64,000 bases of DNA from Roseovarius sp. Pro17 (GTDB taxonomy: Bacteria; Pseudomonadota; Alphaproteobacteria; Rhodobacterales; Rhodobacteraceae): NCBI RefSeq assembly GCF_035599575.1, contig NZ_CP141179.1, positions 1,240,001-1,304,000 of the forward strand, given 5' to 3'. Both the position numbers and the translations under genes were made by a program. A model generated the notes under the pieces. That model ran no database searches. It worked only from the letters and a program-made list of their open reading frames with translations, and was not told the origin of the DNA. Every line of letters starts with the position of its first letter. Position 1 is the first letter of the stretch. Of this stretch, positions 39,263-48,401 are shown piece after piece.

Positions 39263-40072
39263 ATGAACACCTTCATTAAGGCCGCAGTCACAGGCGCCAT
39301 TGCCGCCGTCATGGGCACCGGCGCGCTGGCCGACAAGCTGCAGGACATCAAGGATGCCGGCAAGATCGTCGTCGGCGTCAAGCAGGACTATAAACCCTGG
39401 GGTTACCTCACCTCGGACGGTGAGTTGAAAGGTCTGGAGATCGACCTCGCTCGCGATGTGGCCGAGCGTCTAGGGGTCGAGGTTGAGCTGGTCCCCGTCG
39501 TGGCCTCCAACCGCATGGAATTCCTGCAACAGGGTCGGATTGATCTCATTATCGCTACAATGGGCGATAACCCCCAACGCCGCGAAGTCGTCGGAATGAT
39601 CGAGCCGAACTATTACGCTGGCGGCACCAACGTGCTGGCCCCCAAGGCCGCCGGACTGAAGACGTGGGAAGACCTGAAAGGCAAGGACCTTTGCGCGCTG
39701 CAGGGATCGTACTACAACAAGCGTGTGACGCAACTGTACGGCCCTAATCTGGTGGCCTTCGCGGGTATTCCCGAGGTGACATCGGCGCTGCAAAACGGCA
39801 GCTGCATAGGGTTCCTATATGACAACACTTGGATCGAATCGCAGCTGGCGTCGGACGATCAATGGGCCGATTATGAAATGCCCTTCGATACCGAAGACCC
39901 GCAGGCATGGTCCATTGCCGTGCCGCTGGACGCGCTGGACGACGCCTATGGCCAGCAGATGAGTGAAATCGTCACCGATTGGCACAAGTCCGGCTACTTG
40001 CTGGAGCGCAACGAGGCGAACGGCATCGCGCCCAGCCCGTTCCTGCAGGAACAGCACGACAAGCTGAAATAA
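39263..40072 (+). CDS. Polar amino acid ABC transporter, substrate-binding protein
   Basis: The 269-residue product has a signal peptide (about residues 1-23, ending GALAD) and a type II periplasmic-binding fold of the family 3 type (KIVVGVKQDYKPWGYLT, KGLEIDLARDVAERLG, GRIDLIIATMGDNPQRR). It delivers a small polar ligand, probably an amino acid or derivative, to the permeases that follow. The ligand is not predictable here. It starts a four-gene operon divergent from a decayed RpiR regulator. Confidence 0.9.
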   Translation: MNTFIKAAVTGAIAAVMGTGALADKLQDIKDAGKIVVGVKQDYKPWGYLTSDGELKGLEIDLARDVAERLGVEVELVPVVASNRMEFLQQGRIDLIIATMGDNPQRREVVGMIEPNYYAGGTNVLAPKAAGLKTWEDLKGKDLCALQGSYYNKRVTQLYGPNLVAFAGIPEVTSALQNGSCIGFLYDNTWIESQLASDDQWADYEMPFDTEDPQAWSIAVPLDALDDAYGQQMSEIVTDWHKSGYLLERNEANGIAPSPFLQEQHDKLK

Positions 40073-40141
40073 ACTGCTGTCCCGGCCCGGCGTCCAATGC
40101 GCCGGGCCGGCTATCCTGACCCAAGAAGGCCGCGCACCCGC

Positions 40142-40885
40142 ATGGATCTGGCGACAACCCTTATCGACTGGCTGCGGCCCGACTGGTTTCTGAATCTTGT
40201 CGTGGTCAGCGACGACTACAACCGGGGCCGCTATCTGGCGGGTCTCTGGATGACGGTAAAGCTGTCGGTGCTGTCGATCTTCTTTTCGCTGATCGTCGGG
40301 GTCGTCGGTGCCGCCGTCCAGGGCGCACCGTCGCGCACCCTGCGCGTGCTGGTCGGCGCCTTCGTCGCGTTTTTCCGCAATACGCCACCGCTGGTGCAGC
40401 TATATTTCTTTTATTTCGCCATCGGCACCGTGCTGCGTATTACTGGCGAAAATGGCCTGCCGCAGCCCTTGGTCAGCAATTTCGGCTGGGCGATCATTTC
40501 CCTTTCGCTGTTTGCCGGCGCGCTGAATGTCGAGATCTTTCGCGCCGGGGTTGAGGCTGTGCCGCGCGCGACGGTCGAGGCGGCTGAGGCGCTGGGATAT
40601 ACCCGCCTGCAGATCTACCGCGATATCGTGATGCCACTGGCGGTTCGCATTTCGTTGCCCGCGCTGGGTACGAACCTGGTGAATCTCGTGAAAACCACCA
40701 CGCTGGCCTATGCGATTGCGGTGCCCGAGTTACTCTATATCTCGGCGCAGATCTGGTCCGAGGATCTGAACGTGCGCGAGATGATGAACGTGCTGCTTGT
40801 GTCCTATGTGGGCCTTGTGGCGATCCTCGTCTGGGTGCTGCATCGCTGGGAAAAGGCGCTGCGCATACCGGGATACGGAGAATGA
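40142..40885 (+). CDS. Amino acid ABC transporter permease 1 (HisM/HisQ family)
   Basis: The 247-residue membrane protein has about five to six spans and the EAA loop that contacts the ATPase (EAAEALGYTRLQIYRDIVMP). I use the ATG at 40142 (MDLATTLIDW); an in-frame start at 40097 adds a basic stretch unlike the family. It overlaps the next permease gene in ATGA. Confidence 0.9.
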   Translation: MDLATTLIDWLRPDWFLNLVVVSDDYNRGRYLAGLWMTVKLSVLSIFFSLIVGVVGAAVQGAPSRTLRVLVGAFVAFFRNTPPLVQLYFFYFAIGTVLRITGENGLPQPLVSNFGWAIISLSLFAGALNVEIFRAGVEAVPRATVEAAEALGYTRLQIYRDIVMPLAVRISLPALGTNLVNLVKTTTLAYAIAVPELLYISAQIWSEDLNVREMMNVLLVSYVGLVAILVWVLHRWEKALRIPGYGE

Positions 40886-41748
40886 CGATGCGCCCCGATA
40901 CCCCCGTGCGCGGGCATATGCCGGTCCTGCTGCCCATGCGCATCCGCGCCGACGCGCTGCCGCTGGCCGACCGGATGTTCAACCTGTGGACCTTTTCAGC
41001 CCTGATGCTGGTCTTTGCCGCCGTGCTGATTGCGCCCGCCTTTGCACAGGACGCAGTGCCGGAAAGGCGCGGTGTCATCGCGATATTGCTGGAATGGACG
41101 CCGACACTGGGCAAGGGTTTTGGCTTTAACGTGCTGATTTCCATCCTGTCGATGGCGATCGGCACAGTTCTGGGGGTCATGCTGGGCGTGCTGCAGGTAT
41201 CGCCCATCCGCCCCGTGCGCAGTGTTGCGTGGCTGGTCACACAGTTCTTTCGCAACTCCCCGTGGCTGGTGCTGCTATTCTACTGCATCCTGCTCATTCC
41301 TTTTCAAATCAAGGTCTTCGGCACCGAAATTCCTTTTCCCGGCTGGATCAAGGCGGTGCTGGGCCTGTCGCTGCCGGTCATGGCCTATATGTCCGAATAC
41401 ATGCGCGGTGCGATCCTTTCGATCCCGACAGGGCAATGGGAATCGGCGGAATCGCTGGGCTTTAGCCGCCGCCAGATCATGACGGACGTGATCCTGCCCC
41501 AGACGGTCAAGCGCGTGCTGCCCTCATGGATGAACCTTTACGCCGTGCTGACCATGGCAACGCCGCTGGTGTCGATCATTGGCGTCAACGACGTGATGGC
41601 GCTGACGCGCGCCGCGCTCAGCGCCGAGGGACGCGTAGATCTGCTGATCCCGATGTATCTTTATATCCTCAGCTGGTTCTTCCTCTACTGCTACCCGATC
41701 AGCGCCGCGACGCGGCTGCTGGAGCGCAAATACTCGGTGAAACTATGA
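40882..41748 (+). CDS. Amino acid ABC transporter permease 2 (HisM/HisQ family)
   Basis: The 288-residue membrane protein has an N-terminal extension of about 70 residues, including one extra span with a possible signal-like cleavage (APAFAQD). The usual five-span core follows, with the EAA loop (ESAESLGFSRRQIMTDVILP). It pairs with permease 1 to form the channel and overlaps the ATPase gene in ATGA. Confidence 0.9.
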   Translation: MTMRPDTPVRGHMPVLLPMRIRADALPLADRMFNLWTFSALMLVFAAVLIAPAFAQDAVPERRGVIAILLEWTPTLGKGFGFNVLISILSMAIGTVLGVMLGVLQVSPIRPVRSVAWLVTQFFRNSPWLVLLFYCILLIPFQIKVFGTEIPFPGWIKAVLGLSLPVMAYMSEYMRGAILSIPTGQWESAESLGFSRRQIMTDVILPQTVKRVLPSWMNLYAVLTMATPLVSIIGVNDVMALTRAALSAEGRVDLLIPMYLYILSWFFLYCYPISAATRLLERKYSVKL

Positions 41749-42506
41749 ACGAGGCCGCGATGACCTGGACCCCCGATCAGCCGATCGTCTCGATGCGCGA
41801 CGTGCATAAATCCTTTGGCACGGTCGAGGTGCTGCGCGGCATCACCTTGGACGTGATGAAGGGCGAGGTGATCTGCATCATCGGTCCCTCCGGGTCGGGG
41901 AAATCGACCCTGATCCGCTGCATCAATGCGCTGAACGACATCCAATCCGGCTCGATCACCGTCGAAGGGCTGGAGGTGAACGACCCCAAGCTGGACAAGC
42001 TGTCGCTGCGCAAGAAGGTCGGAATGGTGTTTCAGCAATACAACCTTTTTCCGCACAAGACGGCGCTGCAGAACGTGATGATGGCCCCTATCAAGGTGCT
42101 GCGCCAAAACCGCGCGGAGGTAGAGAAACGCGCCCGCGCTCTCATCGCCAAAGTGCGGCTGGAAGGTAAGGAAGACGCCTATCCCGGCGAATTGTCCGGC
42201 GGTCAGCAACAGCGCGTCGCCATCGCGCGATCCCTCGCCATGAACCCCGATGTGATGCTGTTTGACGAGGTGACGGCTGCGCTGGATCCCGAAACGGTCA
42301 AGGAAGTGCTGACGACGATCAAGGATCTGGCCGCCGACGGCATGACCTGCATCCTCGTCACGCACGAAATGGGCTTCGCACGTGAGATCGCCGATTGCGT
42401 CTATTTCACCGATCGCGGTGTAATCGTGGAATCCGGCCCGCCCGCAACGTTCTTTGACAACGCGCAGGACCCGCGCACGCAGCAATTCCTGAGCCAAATA
42501 TTATAG
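41745..42506 (+). CDS. Amino acid ABC transporter ATPase (GlnQ/HisP family)
   Basis: The 253-residue product carries Walker A (GPSGSGKST), the Q-loop region (VFQQYNLFPHKT), the signature LSGGQQQRVAIARSLA, Walker B (VMLFDEVTAALD) and the switch histidine (LVTHEMGFA). The start at 41745 overlaps the permease stop in ATGA; a longer frame from 41526 is antisense-like shadow within the permease. It energises the 39.3-42.5 kb transporter. Confidence 0.95.
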   Translation: MNEAAMTWTPDQPIVSMRDVHKSFGTVEVLRGITLDVMKGEVICIIGPSGSGKSTLIRCINALNDIQSGSITVEGLEVNDPKLDKLSLRKKVGMVFQQYNLFPHKTALQNVMMAPIKVLRQNRAEVEKRARALIAKVRLEGKEDAYPGELSGGQQQRVAIARSLAMNPDVMLFDEVTAALDPETVKEVLTTIKDLAADGMTCILVTHEMGFAREIADCVYFTDRGVIVESGPPATFFDNAQDPRTQQFLSQIL

Positions 42507-42700
42507 TCGACAGACATTCCCGAATAGAAGCCGGTCCCGAGTCTGACAGCTTGGGGCGAGGGGGGCTGGCCGCCATGCAACCCGGATTGTCACTCGTGGC
42601 GGTCAGGGTTGATCGCATGATCCCCATGGCATAGCACACCGACGAGAGCGTTCTAAAGCTGTTGTTTGGTAACCTTTGAGCGGGAACAGAGAGGCGCGGG

Positions 42701-44173
42701 CTAGGGTGCCTCTGCAAAAAGTATTCTTTCGTTCTTGGCGTGCCGCGCGGCAAGTTGCTTCATGAACTTGCCCATTTCCGGAATGAGGCGCGCAGGTGTG
42801 GCAACGTAGCCTGGCACTGCAATCTCAGGAAAGAGCGCGACGATCTCTCTGCGGCTTTCGGCTGAGACGCATTTTAGGGCTTCGGGACCGGTAAATAAGC
42901 TCTCTGTGGCCGCACCATTGGAATAGACAATTTCGTGACCGTCAAACAGCATGTGCCAATAGCCGACCTCTGTGGCGTCCGTCATCTGCTCAATGCCGTC
43001 CATACCGCACAGCTTGATGGCCGGGATCAGCACCTCTTTGGTGCCAAACATGCGCAGTGCAATTACCGAGCGTATCAGCACACGGTGCTGCGGGCTGACC
43101 ATCAAAGCCTTCTCAGGCATGTTGGGACCCAAGGCCCCGGCCGCGATACGCACGGGGCGCAGCTTGGGGTTCATCTGTAGATCGATACTGTCCAGCGTGT
43201 TGCGGCCAAGCCAACGGATCGGGCAGTATCCATTATCCATGGTAAGCACCATGTCGCCAATGCTCAGATCCTCAATCGCCACGAGGCCGCGCTTGGTCGT
43301 GATCCGCGTGCCCGTGCAAAAGCATACAACCTGAATATCCTCAAAGCGTCGCTCGTTGATAACAGTAGGATCAGTCTCGGTTCTGAGCGTATCGGAACCT
43401 GCTCCGCCATTAAACCGGTTGGCATTCGCATTTGCGCCTACACGCGCAAAGTCGTCGCCGGACCCCATTTGAATTCTATTTCCGGTGAAATCATCGCCGA
43501 CCGTCAGGCTGTCTGGATCTGCACCCATATTGATGTTGTTGACATCCGCGCCATCGCCAATGGTGATCGTGTCGGCGCCACCGGCGGTCGCGATGTCATT
43601 AACCGTAACATTGTCCCCGAGCGTGATTTCGTCATCGCCGGCGCGGGTTTCGATATCACCGACGGTCGATCCGTCGCCGATCGACACCGTATCGTCACCA
43701 GTGCCAGTGTTTAAGTCTGCGAGCGTTGCCCCGGACCCGATTGAGATGACATCGTCACCGCCTCCGGTATTGAGGTTAGCGTTGAGAACAAAGTTATCTC
43801 CGGCGGTAATCGTGTCTGCGCCGTTTGAACCATCAAATCTATCAAGCGTTACACCATTACCCGCTGTCAAACTGGAGGACTCGGCGCTTCCGGCATCAAG
43901 TCTGATGCTATCCAAATTTACATTATCGGCAATCTCGATCGATGGATTGAGAGAATTTCCGAACGTCAAATCGAGATTGTTCGCATTTGTCTGGCCAAAC
44001 TGAACCACAAAATTGGTTGAGCTTCCGCTGGCAGACGAAAAGTTGACGTCATCATCCGCGCTTGGATCAACGATGAAAATGTCGCCGTCGTTTACTTGAA
44101 TGGTTCCGCCCGCGGGAATTTCGTTGAGCCCGGATGGGGTCTGCCCGCTTCCAATGATGGTAAATGTCGGCAT
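42701..44173 (-). CDS. Hint-domain protein with seven 20-residue repeats
   Basis: The 490-residue product has no signal peptide. Residues about 117-256 form seven consecutive repeats of exactly 20 residues with a GxGDDxxxIGDGxxVxxIxT pattern, likely a beta-solenoid that may bind calcium like RTX repeats. A Hint (hedgehog/intein) domain of the Hint_2 type follows, starting at C284 (CFCTGTRITTKRG) and including SPQHRVLIRS. Such proteins in roseobacters are commonly type I secretion substrates, but no secretion genes are nearby. The Hint domain may self-cleave. It is monocistronic and convergent with the ABC operon. Confidence 0.8.
   Translation of the reverse strand: MPTFTIIGSGQTPSGLNEIPAGGTIQVNDGDIFIVDPSADDDVNFSSASGSSTNFVVQFGQTNANNLDLTFGNSLNPSIEIADNVNLDSIRLDAGSAESSSLTAGNGVTLDRFDGSNGADTITAGDNFVLNANLNTGGGDDVISIGSGATLADLNTGTGDDTVSIGDGSTVGDIETRAGDDEITLGDNVTVNDIATAGGADTITIGDGADVNNINMGADPDSLTVGDDFTGNRIQMGSGDDFARVGANANANRFNGGAGSDTLRTETDPTVINERRFEDIQVVCFCTGTRITTKRGLVAIEDLSIGDMVLTMDNGYCPIRWLGRNTLDSIDLQMNPKLRPVRIAAGALGPNMPEKALMVSPQHRVLIRSVIALRMFGTKEVLIPAIKLCGMDGIEQMTDATEVGYWHMLFDGHEIVYSNGAATESLFTGPEALKCVSAESRREIVALFPEIAVPGYVATPARLIPEMGKFMKQLAARHAKNERILFAEAP
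43406..43825 (-). repeat. Seven 60-base coding repeats in the Hint-domain gene
   Basis: Seven in-frame 60-base units encode the 20-residue solenoid repeats. They are clear at protein level (GGGDD, GTGDD, RAGDD, AGGAD, GADPD and GSGDD at unit starts) and diverged in DNA. Confidence 0.75.
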
Positions 44174-44796
44174 ATTTGCTCACAATTCAGATCAATCTTG
44201 AAAACCATGTTTAGCCAGTCATTTCGACCGCAAATTATACATCCATTATATAAAATAACAACTTACCACATGTTACGAGGTAAACAGCGAGCAGTTCAAC
44301 TCAAGTCGTACGATGCTTGACGCAAATGACAGCAATGCGAAATCTGCGTCGCAGAATCGAAATCACAGTCAAATCGAACAATTGCCGCTCGTCAAAGCGG
44401 CCGACGGCATCAAGATGCGGTTTGCGGTTCGACTTATCTGCCAAAAATGTGTGGCCGTTAGCTATAACAGCTGATCGGAAGGTCGAATGTTAATGACGGG
44501 ATGTTGCGAACGTCAGCGCTATTTTTCAGCTCTCTACTTTGGTTTGCCATGTTGCAAGCGCTTGAAATATTGCTGATTTCTGGTTCGGGCCTTGGGCAAC
44601 GCTGAACCGTTATCATTTACGTACGCCTGCCCGAATGTTGGAGCAGGCTTTGGCAGAGTTGCGATGGCAACGCCGCTATACGCGACTGGTTCGGTGCTTA
44701 AATCTTTAAGGCTTAATGCGCTCGAACGGCCCCCCGAAATTACCCAGGTCGCAGACATGACTTAGGCAATCTCTGTGCAGCCGGTGAAAGGGCCCA
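44174..44796. other. Region between the Hint-domain gene and davB without a gene
   Basis: The part next to 44173 is A-T rich and should hold the promoter of the Hint-domain gene. A 74-codon frame at 44534-44758 (-) has no recognisable character. No terminator is obvious after davB. Confidence 0.4.
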
Positions 44797-46443
44797 TCAA
44801 TCCGGTAACTTGACCGGCCCCCATTCAGCATAGGCGTCACAGGGTGATGGGTTTTCAGGATGAAACCCGCCGCCCAGATGCCGAATAATTCCCGCAACTG
44901 CGTTGAGGGAGGTTTGGACCGCCCCTTCGACCCACGCAGGCGTCCAACTGACACCATCACCCGCCATGAAAATCCCGCGTTCTTGGGGCGGTAGGGTATC
45001 TTGCATGAAGTGGCCGAACATCCGGTGGTTATAGCGATAATGCCCCGGTAGCGCGCCTTTGAACGCGCCCAAAAAGTTGGGGTCATTTTCCCAACTGACG
45101 GTGATCGGATCGCCCAGAATATGCGACCGGATATCCACATCAGGATAGATATTCGCCAGCGAGGACAACGCCAGTTCCACACGCTTTTCCACCGGCAGGG
45201 GCAGCACCTTGAGCGCGTCGGTCATCCATGAATAGCTAAGGCAGATGACCGAGGGCTTGTCGGGTCCGTTATCGAACAAATAGGTGCCGCGCGTCATGCG
45301 ATCGGTCAGCGTCATCGACATGACATCGCGGCCAGTTTTCGGGTCCTTGTCCTTCCAGAACGGGCGATTGACCATCACGAATGTCTTGGCGGATTGCATA
45401 TAGCGGGTCCGGTCCAGTGCCATCCACAGCTCATGGGCAAAGAGGGTCTCTTCGGTGTCGATCACGGTCGACAGCAGGTGGCTTTGACACGTGACAAGCA
45501 CGGCATCAAAATTCTCGACCCGCTTCCATTGGTCGGTGATTTCGAATTTCTCGCCCTGCCGCCTGATCCGGGTCGCCCCGGCGCGAGTGGCCCCGCCGTT
45601 CAGTTTGGATAGCGTGGTGCCGCTGGGCCAATGGGCGATGGTATCGGGGGCATGTTCCCACAATTTGTGCGGGACTTGGCCAACGCCGCCCACCATGTAG
45701 CGTTGATGGTCGTCACATTCGGTCACGTTGACCCGCAGGATTTCCAGCATGGAATTGGGGAAATCGGAGTCCCAGCCGCCAGTGCCAAACCCAACCTGAC
45801 CAAAGACTTCGCGGTGATGAAAGGACAGCGCCTGAAATGCATCGGATGAGGCGACGAAATCATAAAAGGTCCGTTCGTCCCATTGTTCGACGATAGGGTT
45901 CCATATTTCCTTGATCTTAGCGTTATCGCGATCACGGATCGCCTGTTTCAGCGCGGTGAAATTTGCGCCGTCCTCCAACGCTTTGGCATAGGCTTGGGCG
46001 ACTTCGTGAAACAGCGGCGGCAGGTCGGCCAGCGTTTCGGCATAGTGGGTCTTGCCCAGCAGATCGACAACGGTCGAGCCTGCGGCCGGGGTCAGCGGAT
46101 TGGGGAAAGGTTTGCTCTGGATACCCAACATATCGACATAGGTGTAAAAACCGGTCGAGGAGACGGGAAAGCGCATACCGCCCAATTCCGCGATGACACC
46201 ATCGGCCCCCTCAAAGGGTTGCGAGCGCAGGCGCCCGCCGAACTGACCAGCCTCGAACACGACCGGCTTGGCGCCTAGTTTCATCAGCTCATACCCTGCG
46301 ATGATCCCCGCCGCCCCCGAGCCGATGATCGCCACCTTGGCGCCATGGGCGGTGTCTGGCAGGTGGCCAAGCCCCTTGGGGTGGGTGATCCAATCATCAT
46401 AGGCAAAGGGGAAATCTGGCCCGAAGACAGAGACTTTATTCAT
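44797..46443 (-). CDS. davB: L-lysine 2-monooxygenase (DavB family flavoprotein)
   Basis: DavB oxidatively decarboxylates L-lysine with O2 to 5-aminovaleramide. The 548-residue amine-oxidase-fold protein begins VSVFGPDFPFAYDDWITHP and has the FAD motif VAIIGSGAAGIIAGYELM, then ELGGMRFPVSST and a C-terminal flavin region with GIFMAGDGVSWTPAWVEGA. These match Pseudomonas DavB closely as I know it. The related tryptophan 2-monooxygenase (IaaM) is the main alternative; the coupled davA supports lysine. The start overlaps the davA stop by eight bases. Confidence 0.85.
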   Translation of the reverse strand: MNKVSVFGPDFPFAYDDWITHPKGLGHLPDTAHGAKVAIIGSGAAGIIAGYELMKLGAKPVVFEAGQFGGRLRSQPFEGADGVIAELGGMRFPVSSTGFYTYVDMLGIQSKPFPNPLTPAAGSTVVDLLGKTHYAETLADLPPLFHEVAQAYAKALEDGANFTALKQAIRDRDNAKIKEIWNPIVEQWDERTFYDFVASSDAFQALSFHHREVFGQVGFGTGGWDSDFPNSMLEILRVNVTECDDHQRYMVGGVGQVPHKLWEHAPDTIAHWPSGTTLSKLNGGATRAGATRIRRQGEKFEITDQWKRVENFDAVLVTCQSHLLSTVIDTEETLFAHELWMALDRTRYMQSAKTFVMVNRPFWKDKDPKTGRDVMSMTLTDRMTRGTYLFDNGPDKPSVICLSYSWMTDALKVLPLPVEKRVELALSSLANIYPDVDIRSHILGDPITVSWENDPNFLGAFKGALPGHYRYNHRMFGHFMQDTLPPQERGIFMAGDGVSWTPAWVEGAVQTSLNAVAGIIRHLGGGFHPENPSPCDAYAEWGPVKLPD

Positions 46444-47245
46444 CAGAGGGACCTTTGGAATTGAGGCGTCCGTACAAATCTGGACGGCGGTCAGCGAGGT
46501 GGTTTTGCAGCTTGCGACAAGCCGCCAGTTCGGTGTGGCTTAGGTCTGCAAACAGTAGATCAGGGGCTTCTTGGGGTGCGCGGGCAAGGTCGTTGCCGTT
46601 AGGGCGGCAGATACAGGACAGGCCGCCATAGGTAAATTCCCCTTCTGTGCCGGTGTAATTGGCGTAGGCAACGTAAACTGCGTTTTCCTCGGCGCGGGAC
46701 GGGACCAGCCGGGTGGCGACGCTGTCAAAGGGTATCATATTTGCGGTTGGCACAAGGATCAGATCGGCCCCTTGCAAGGCCAAGGCGCGGGCGACTTCGG
46801 GGAATTCGATATCATAACAAATAGCAAGGCCGACGGACCAGCCGTTCAGTTCAAACACTCCAGACAGCGCTGCACCTGCGGCGAATTGGGTTCTATCGAC
46901 ACCCCCGTAGAGATGGGTTTTGTGATAGCGATGTCGTTCGTTCCCAGCGGCGTCCAACACGATCACGCCATTGTAAGGCGCGTCCGGACCAGGCAAGGCA
47001 AGGCCGACAACCAGCGCAATTTCATATTTTCGGGCGATGGATTTAAGCGCGTCAATCAGGGAATCTGCCGAAGCCGCCAGTGTTTGGCACCTGTCTGCCC
47101 CGACATTGTAGCCACCCAACGCCATCTCCGGCGTCAGGATCAGGTCAGCGCCCTCGGCCCGAGCAAGCTGCGCCGCTTGATCCAGCGCTACCAAGGCCTG
47201 CTGTGCGTCATGTAGCGGCACGGTTTGCCAGAGTGCAATCTTCAC
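46436..47245 (-). CDS. davA: 5-aminovaleramide amidohydrolase (nitrilase superfamily)
   Basis: DavA hydrolyses 5-aminovaleramide to 5-aminovalerate and ammonia. The 269-residue product has the nitrilase triad E40 (LTPEMALGGYN), K109 (YHKTHLYGG) and C143 (AICYDIEFPE). I choose the GTG at 47245 because AAAAGGA precedes it at good spacing; in-frame ATGs further upstream (to 47284) are possible. It lies 156 bases after lysR on the same strand and is coupled to davB. davT/davD-type genes for the next steps to glutarate are not in the window. Confidence 0.85.
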   Translation of the reverse strand: MKIALWQTVPLHDAQQALVALDQAAQLARAEGADLILTPEMALGGYNVGADRCQTLAASADSLIDALKSIARKYEIALVVGLALPGPDAPYNGVIVLDAAGNERHRYHKTHLYGGVDRTQFAAGAALSGVFELNGWSVGLAICYDIEFPEVARALALQGADLILVPTANMIPFDSVATRLVPSRAEENAVYVAYANYTGTEGEFTYGGLSCICRPNGNDLARAPQEAPDLLFADLSHTELAACRKLQNHLADRRPDLYGRLNSKGPSDE

Positions 47246-47401
47246 CGATACGTCCTTTTCGAGCATCATGCGCGAGATCGACATGGGTTTGCAACGACCG
47301 CCAAGCCCGCCCAGAAAAACGCTGGGACTTCTATTGACCCGCGAGCTGCGTCGGCAGAGGCCCCCAGATAGGTCCCCGGTGTTCGCGATAAATGTCCAAC
47401 C

Positions 47402-48310
47402 TTATTGCATAACGAACGTTGCAAATCTGTCCTCCACGAGGTCCAGAAATCGGCTGGCCACGCGCGAGGGCTGACGCAAGGCGGGTAGCAGCAAATCATA
47501 GCGAAACAGCTGCTCTGGCACGAGCGGGCGCGCGACGACGCGTCCGGCACTCGCGAAATACGTAGCGGTGACAGGCTCGACGATAGAGACACCTGCGCCG
47601 GCTGCGACCAACTCGCAGATTGACGCGGACAGTTGAGCTTCGGCGACGATCCGGGGGCGGGCACCGCCCGCCGACAGGAACAGGTCAGTTTCGGATCGCG
47701 TGCCGATCTCGGCCCCGAGGGCGATGAAAGGTTGCTGATCAAAATCCGCAGGTTCCAAGACGTCCTGACGCTCCAAGTGATGGCTGATCGGCAGGACCGC
47801 CAGCATGGGGGCCGTAAAGATCGGTCTGCGGATGACAGCCGGATGATCATTGTCCAGCGCAGCAAACCCAAGATCGAACTGCTGTGAACTGAGATGCTGC
47901 AAAACTGCCTGTGAACTGCGGGTGCGCAGCGACACGGTGATACCGGGCTCGTGGGCGATGAATTCGGCAATGACCTCCGGCAACAGTTTTAGCGCCAGCG
48001 CCGGCATCCCCGCGACCAGCAGGCTACCTTTGCGAAAGTCGCGGATATCCGTGATGACGCGGGAAATCTCGGACATGCCGACGAAGGCGCGTTCGACCTC
48101 CTCATAGAGGGCCAGCGCCTCGGGTGTCGGCACGACCTGACGTCCGCGCCGCTCAAACAGGTCGAACCCGGCAACACGCTCCAGATCGGCGATCAACTTG
48201 CTGATTGAGGGTTGCGTGGTGCCCAGCACACCGGCTGCCGAAGTGATCTTGCCTGTTTCGATCACAGCGCGGAAGGCTTCGATCTGGCGATGTGTGAGAC
48301 GGGGGAGCAT
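47402..48310 (-). CDS. LysR-family regulator, probably of the lysine/opine-type island
   Basis: The 302-residue product has an N-terminal winged helix (LTHRQIEAFRAVIETGKITS, TTQPSISKLIADLE) and a C-terminal substrate-binding-type effector domain. It resembles the OccR/NocR type that controls opine genes, though that closeness is a judgement by eye. It is divergent from the dehydrogenase/transporter operon with 91 bases between, and upstream of davA on its own strand, so it is placed to control both. The ATG at 48310 is chosen; the frame extends upstream to 48352. Confidence 0.88.
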   Translation of the reverse strand: MLPRLTHRQIEAFRAVIETGKITSAAGVLGTTQPSISKLIADLERVAGFDLFERRGRQVVPTPEALALYEEVERAFVGMSEISRVITDIRDFRKGSLLVAGMPALALKLLPEVIAEFIAHEPGITVSLRTRSSQAVLQHLSSQQFDLGFAALDNDHPAVIRRPIFTAPMLAVLPISHHLERQDVLEPADFDQQPFIALGAEIGTRSETDLFLSAGGARPRIVAEAQLSASICELVAAGAGVSIVEPVTATYFASAGRVVARPLVPEQLFRYDLLLPALRQPSRVASRFLDLVEDRFATFVMQ

Positions 48311-48328
48311 GGCTAATACATATCCAAA

Positions 48329-48362
48329 ATGAATGATTTGAACAAATATCACGATTATTCAT
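48329..48362. promoter_or_regulatory. Putative LysR operator region
   Basis: The A-T rich space between lysR and the divergent operon holds an inverted repeat, ATGAAT at 48329-48334 and ATTCAT at 48357-48362, with a smaller TTTGAACAAA inside. This fits the T-N11-A style sites of LysR proteins. Confidence 0.45.
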
Positions 48363-48401
48363 ATAAAAAGAAAGCTGCGACTTTACCTTGGGAGGAATCG
48401 C

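Noticed and set aside
44534..44758. 74-codon - strand frame downstream of davB
   Set aside because: No ribosome site, no family likeness and unusual composition; not strong enough to call a gene.
44797..46443. Tryptophan 2-monooxygenase (indole-acetamide pathway) for the 44.8-kb flavoprotein
   Set aside because: The protein family allows it, but the coupled amidase is a nitrilase-fold DavA rather than an amidase-signature IaaH, and the nearby transporter is of the basic amino acid type, so lysine is preferred.
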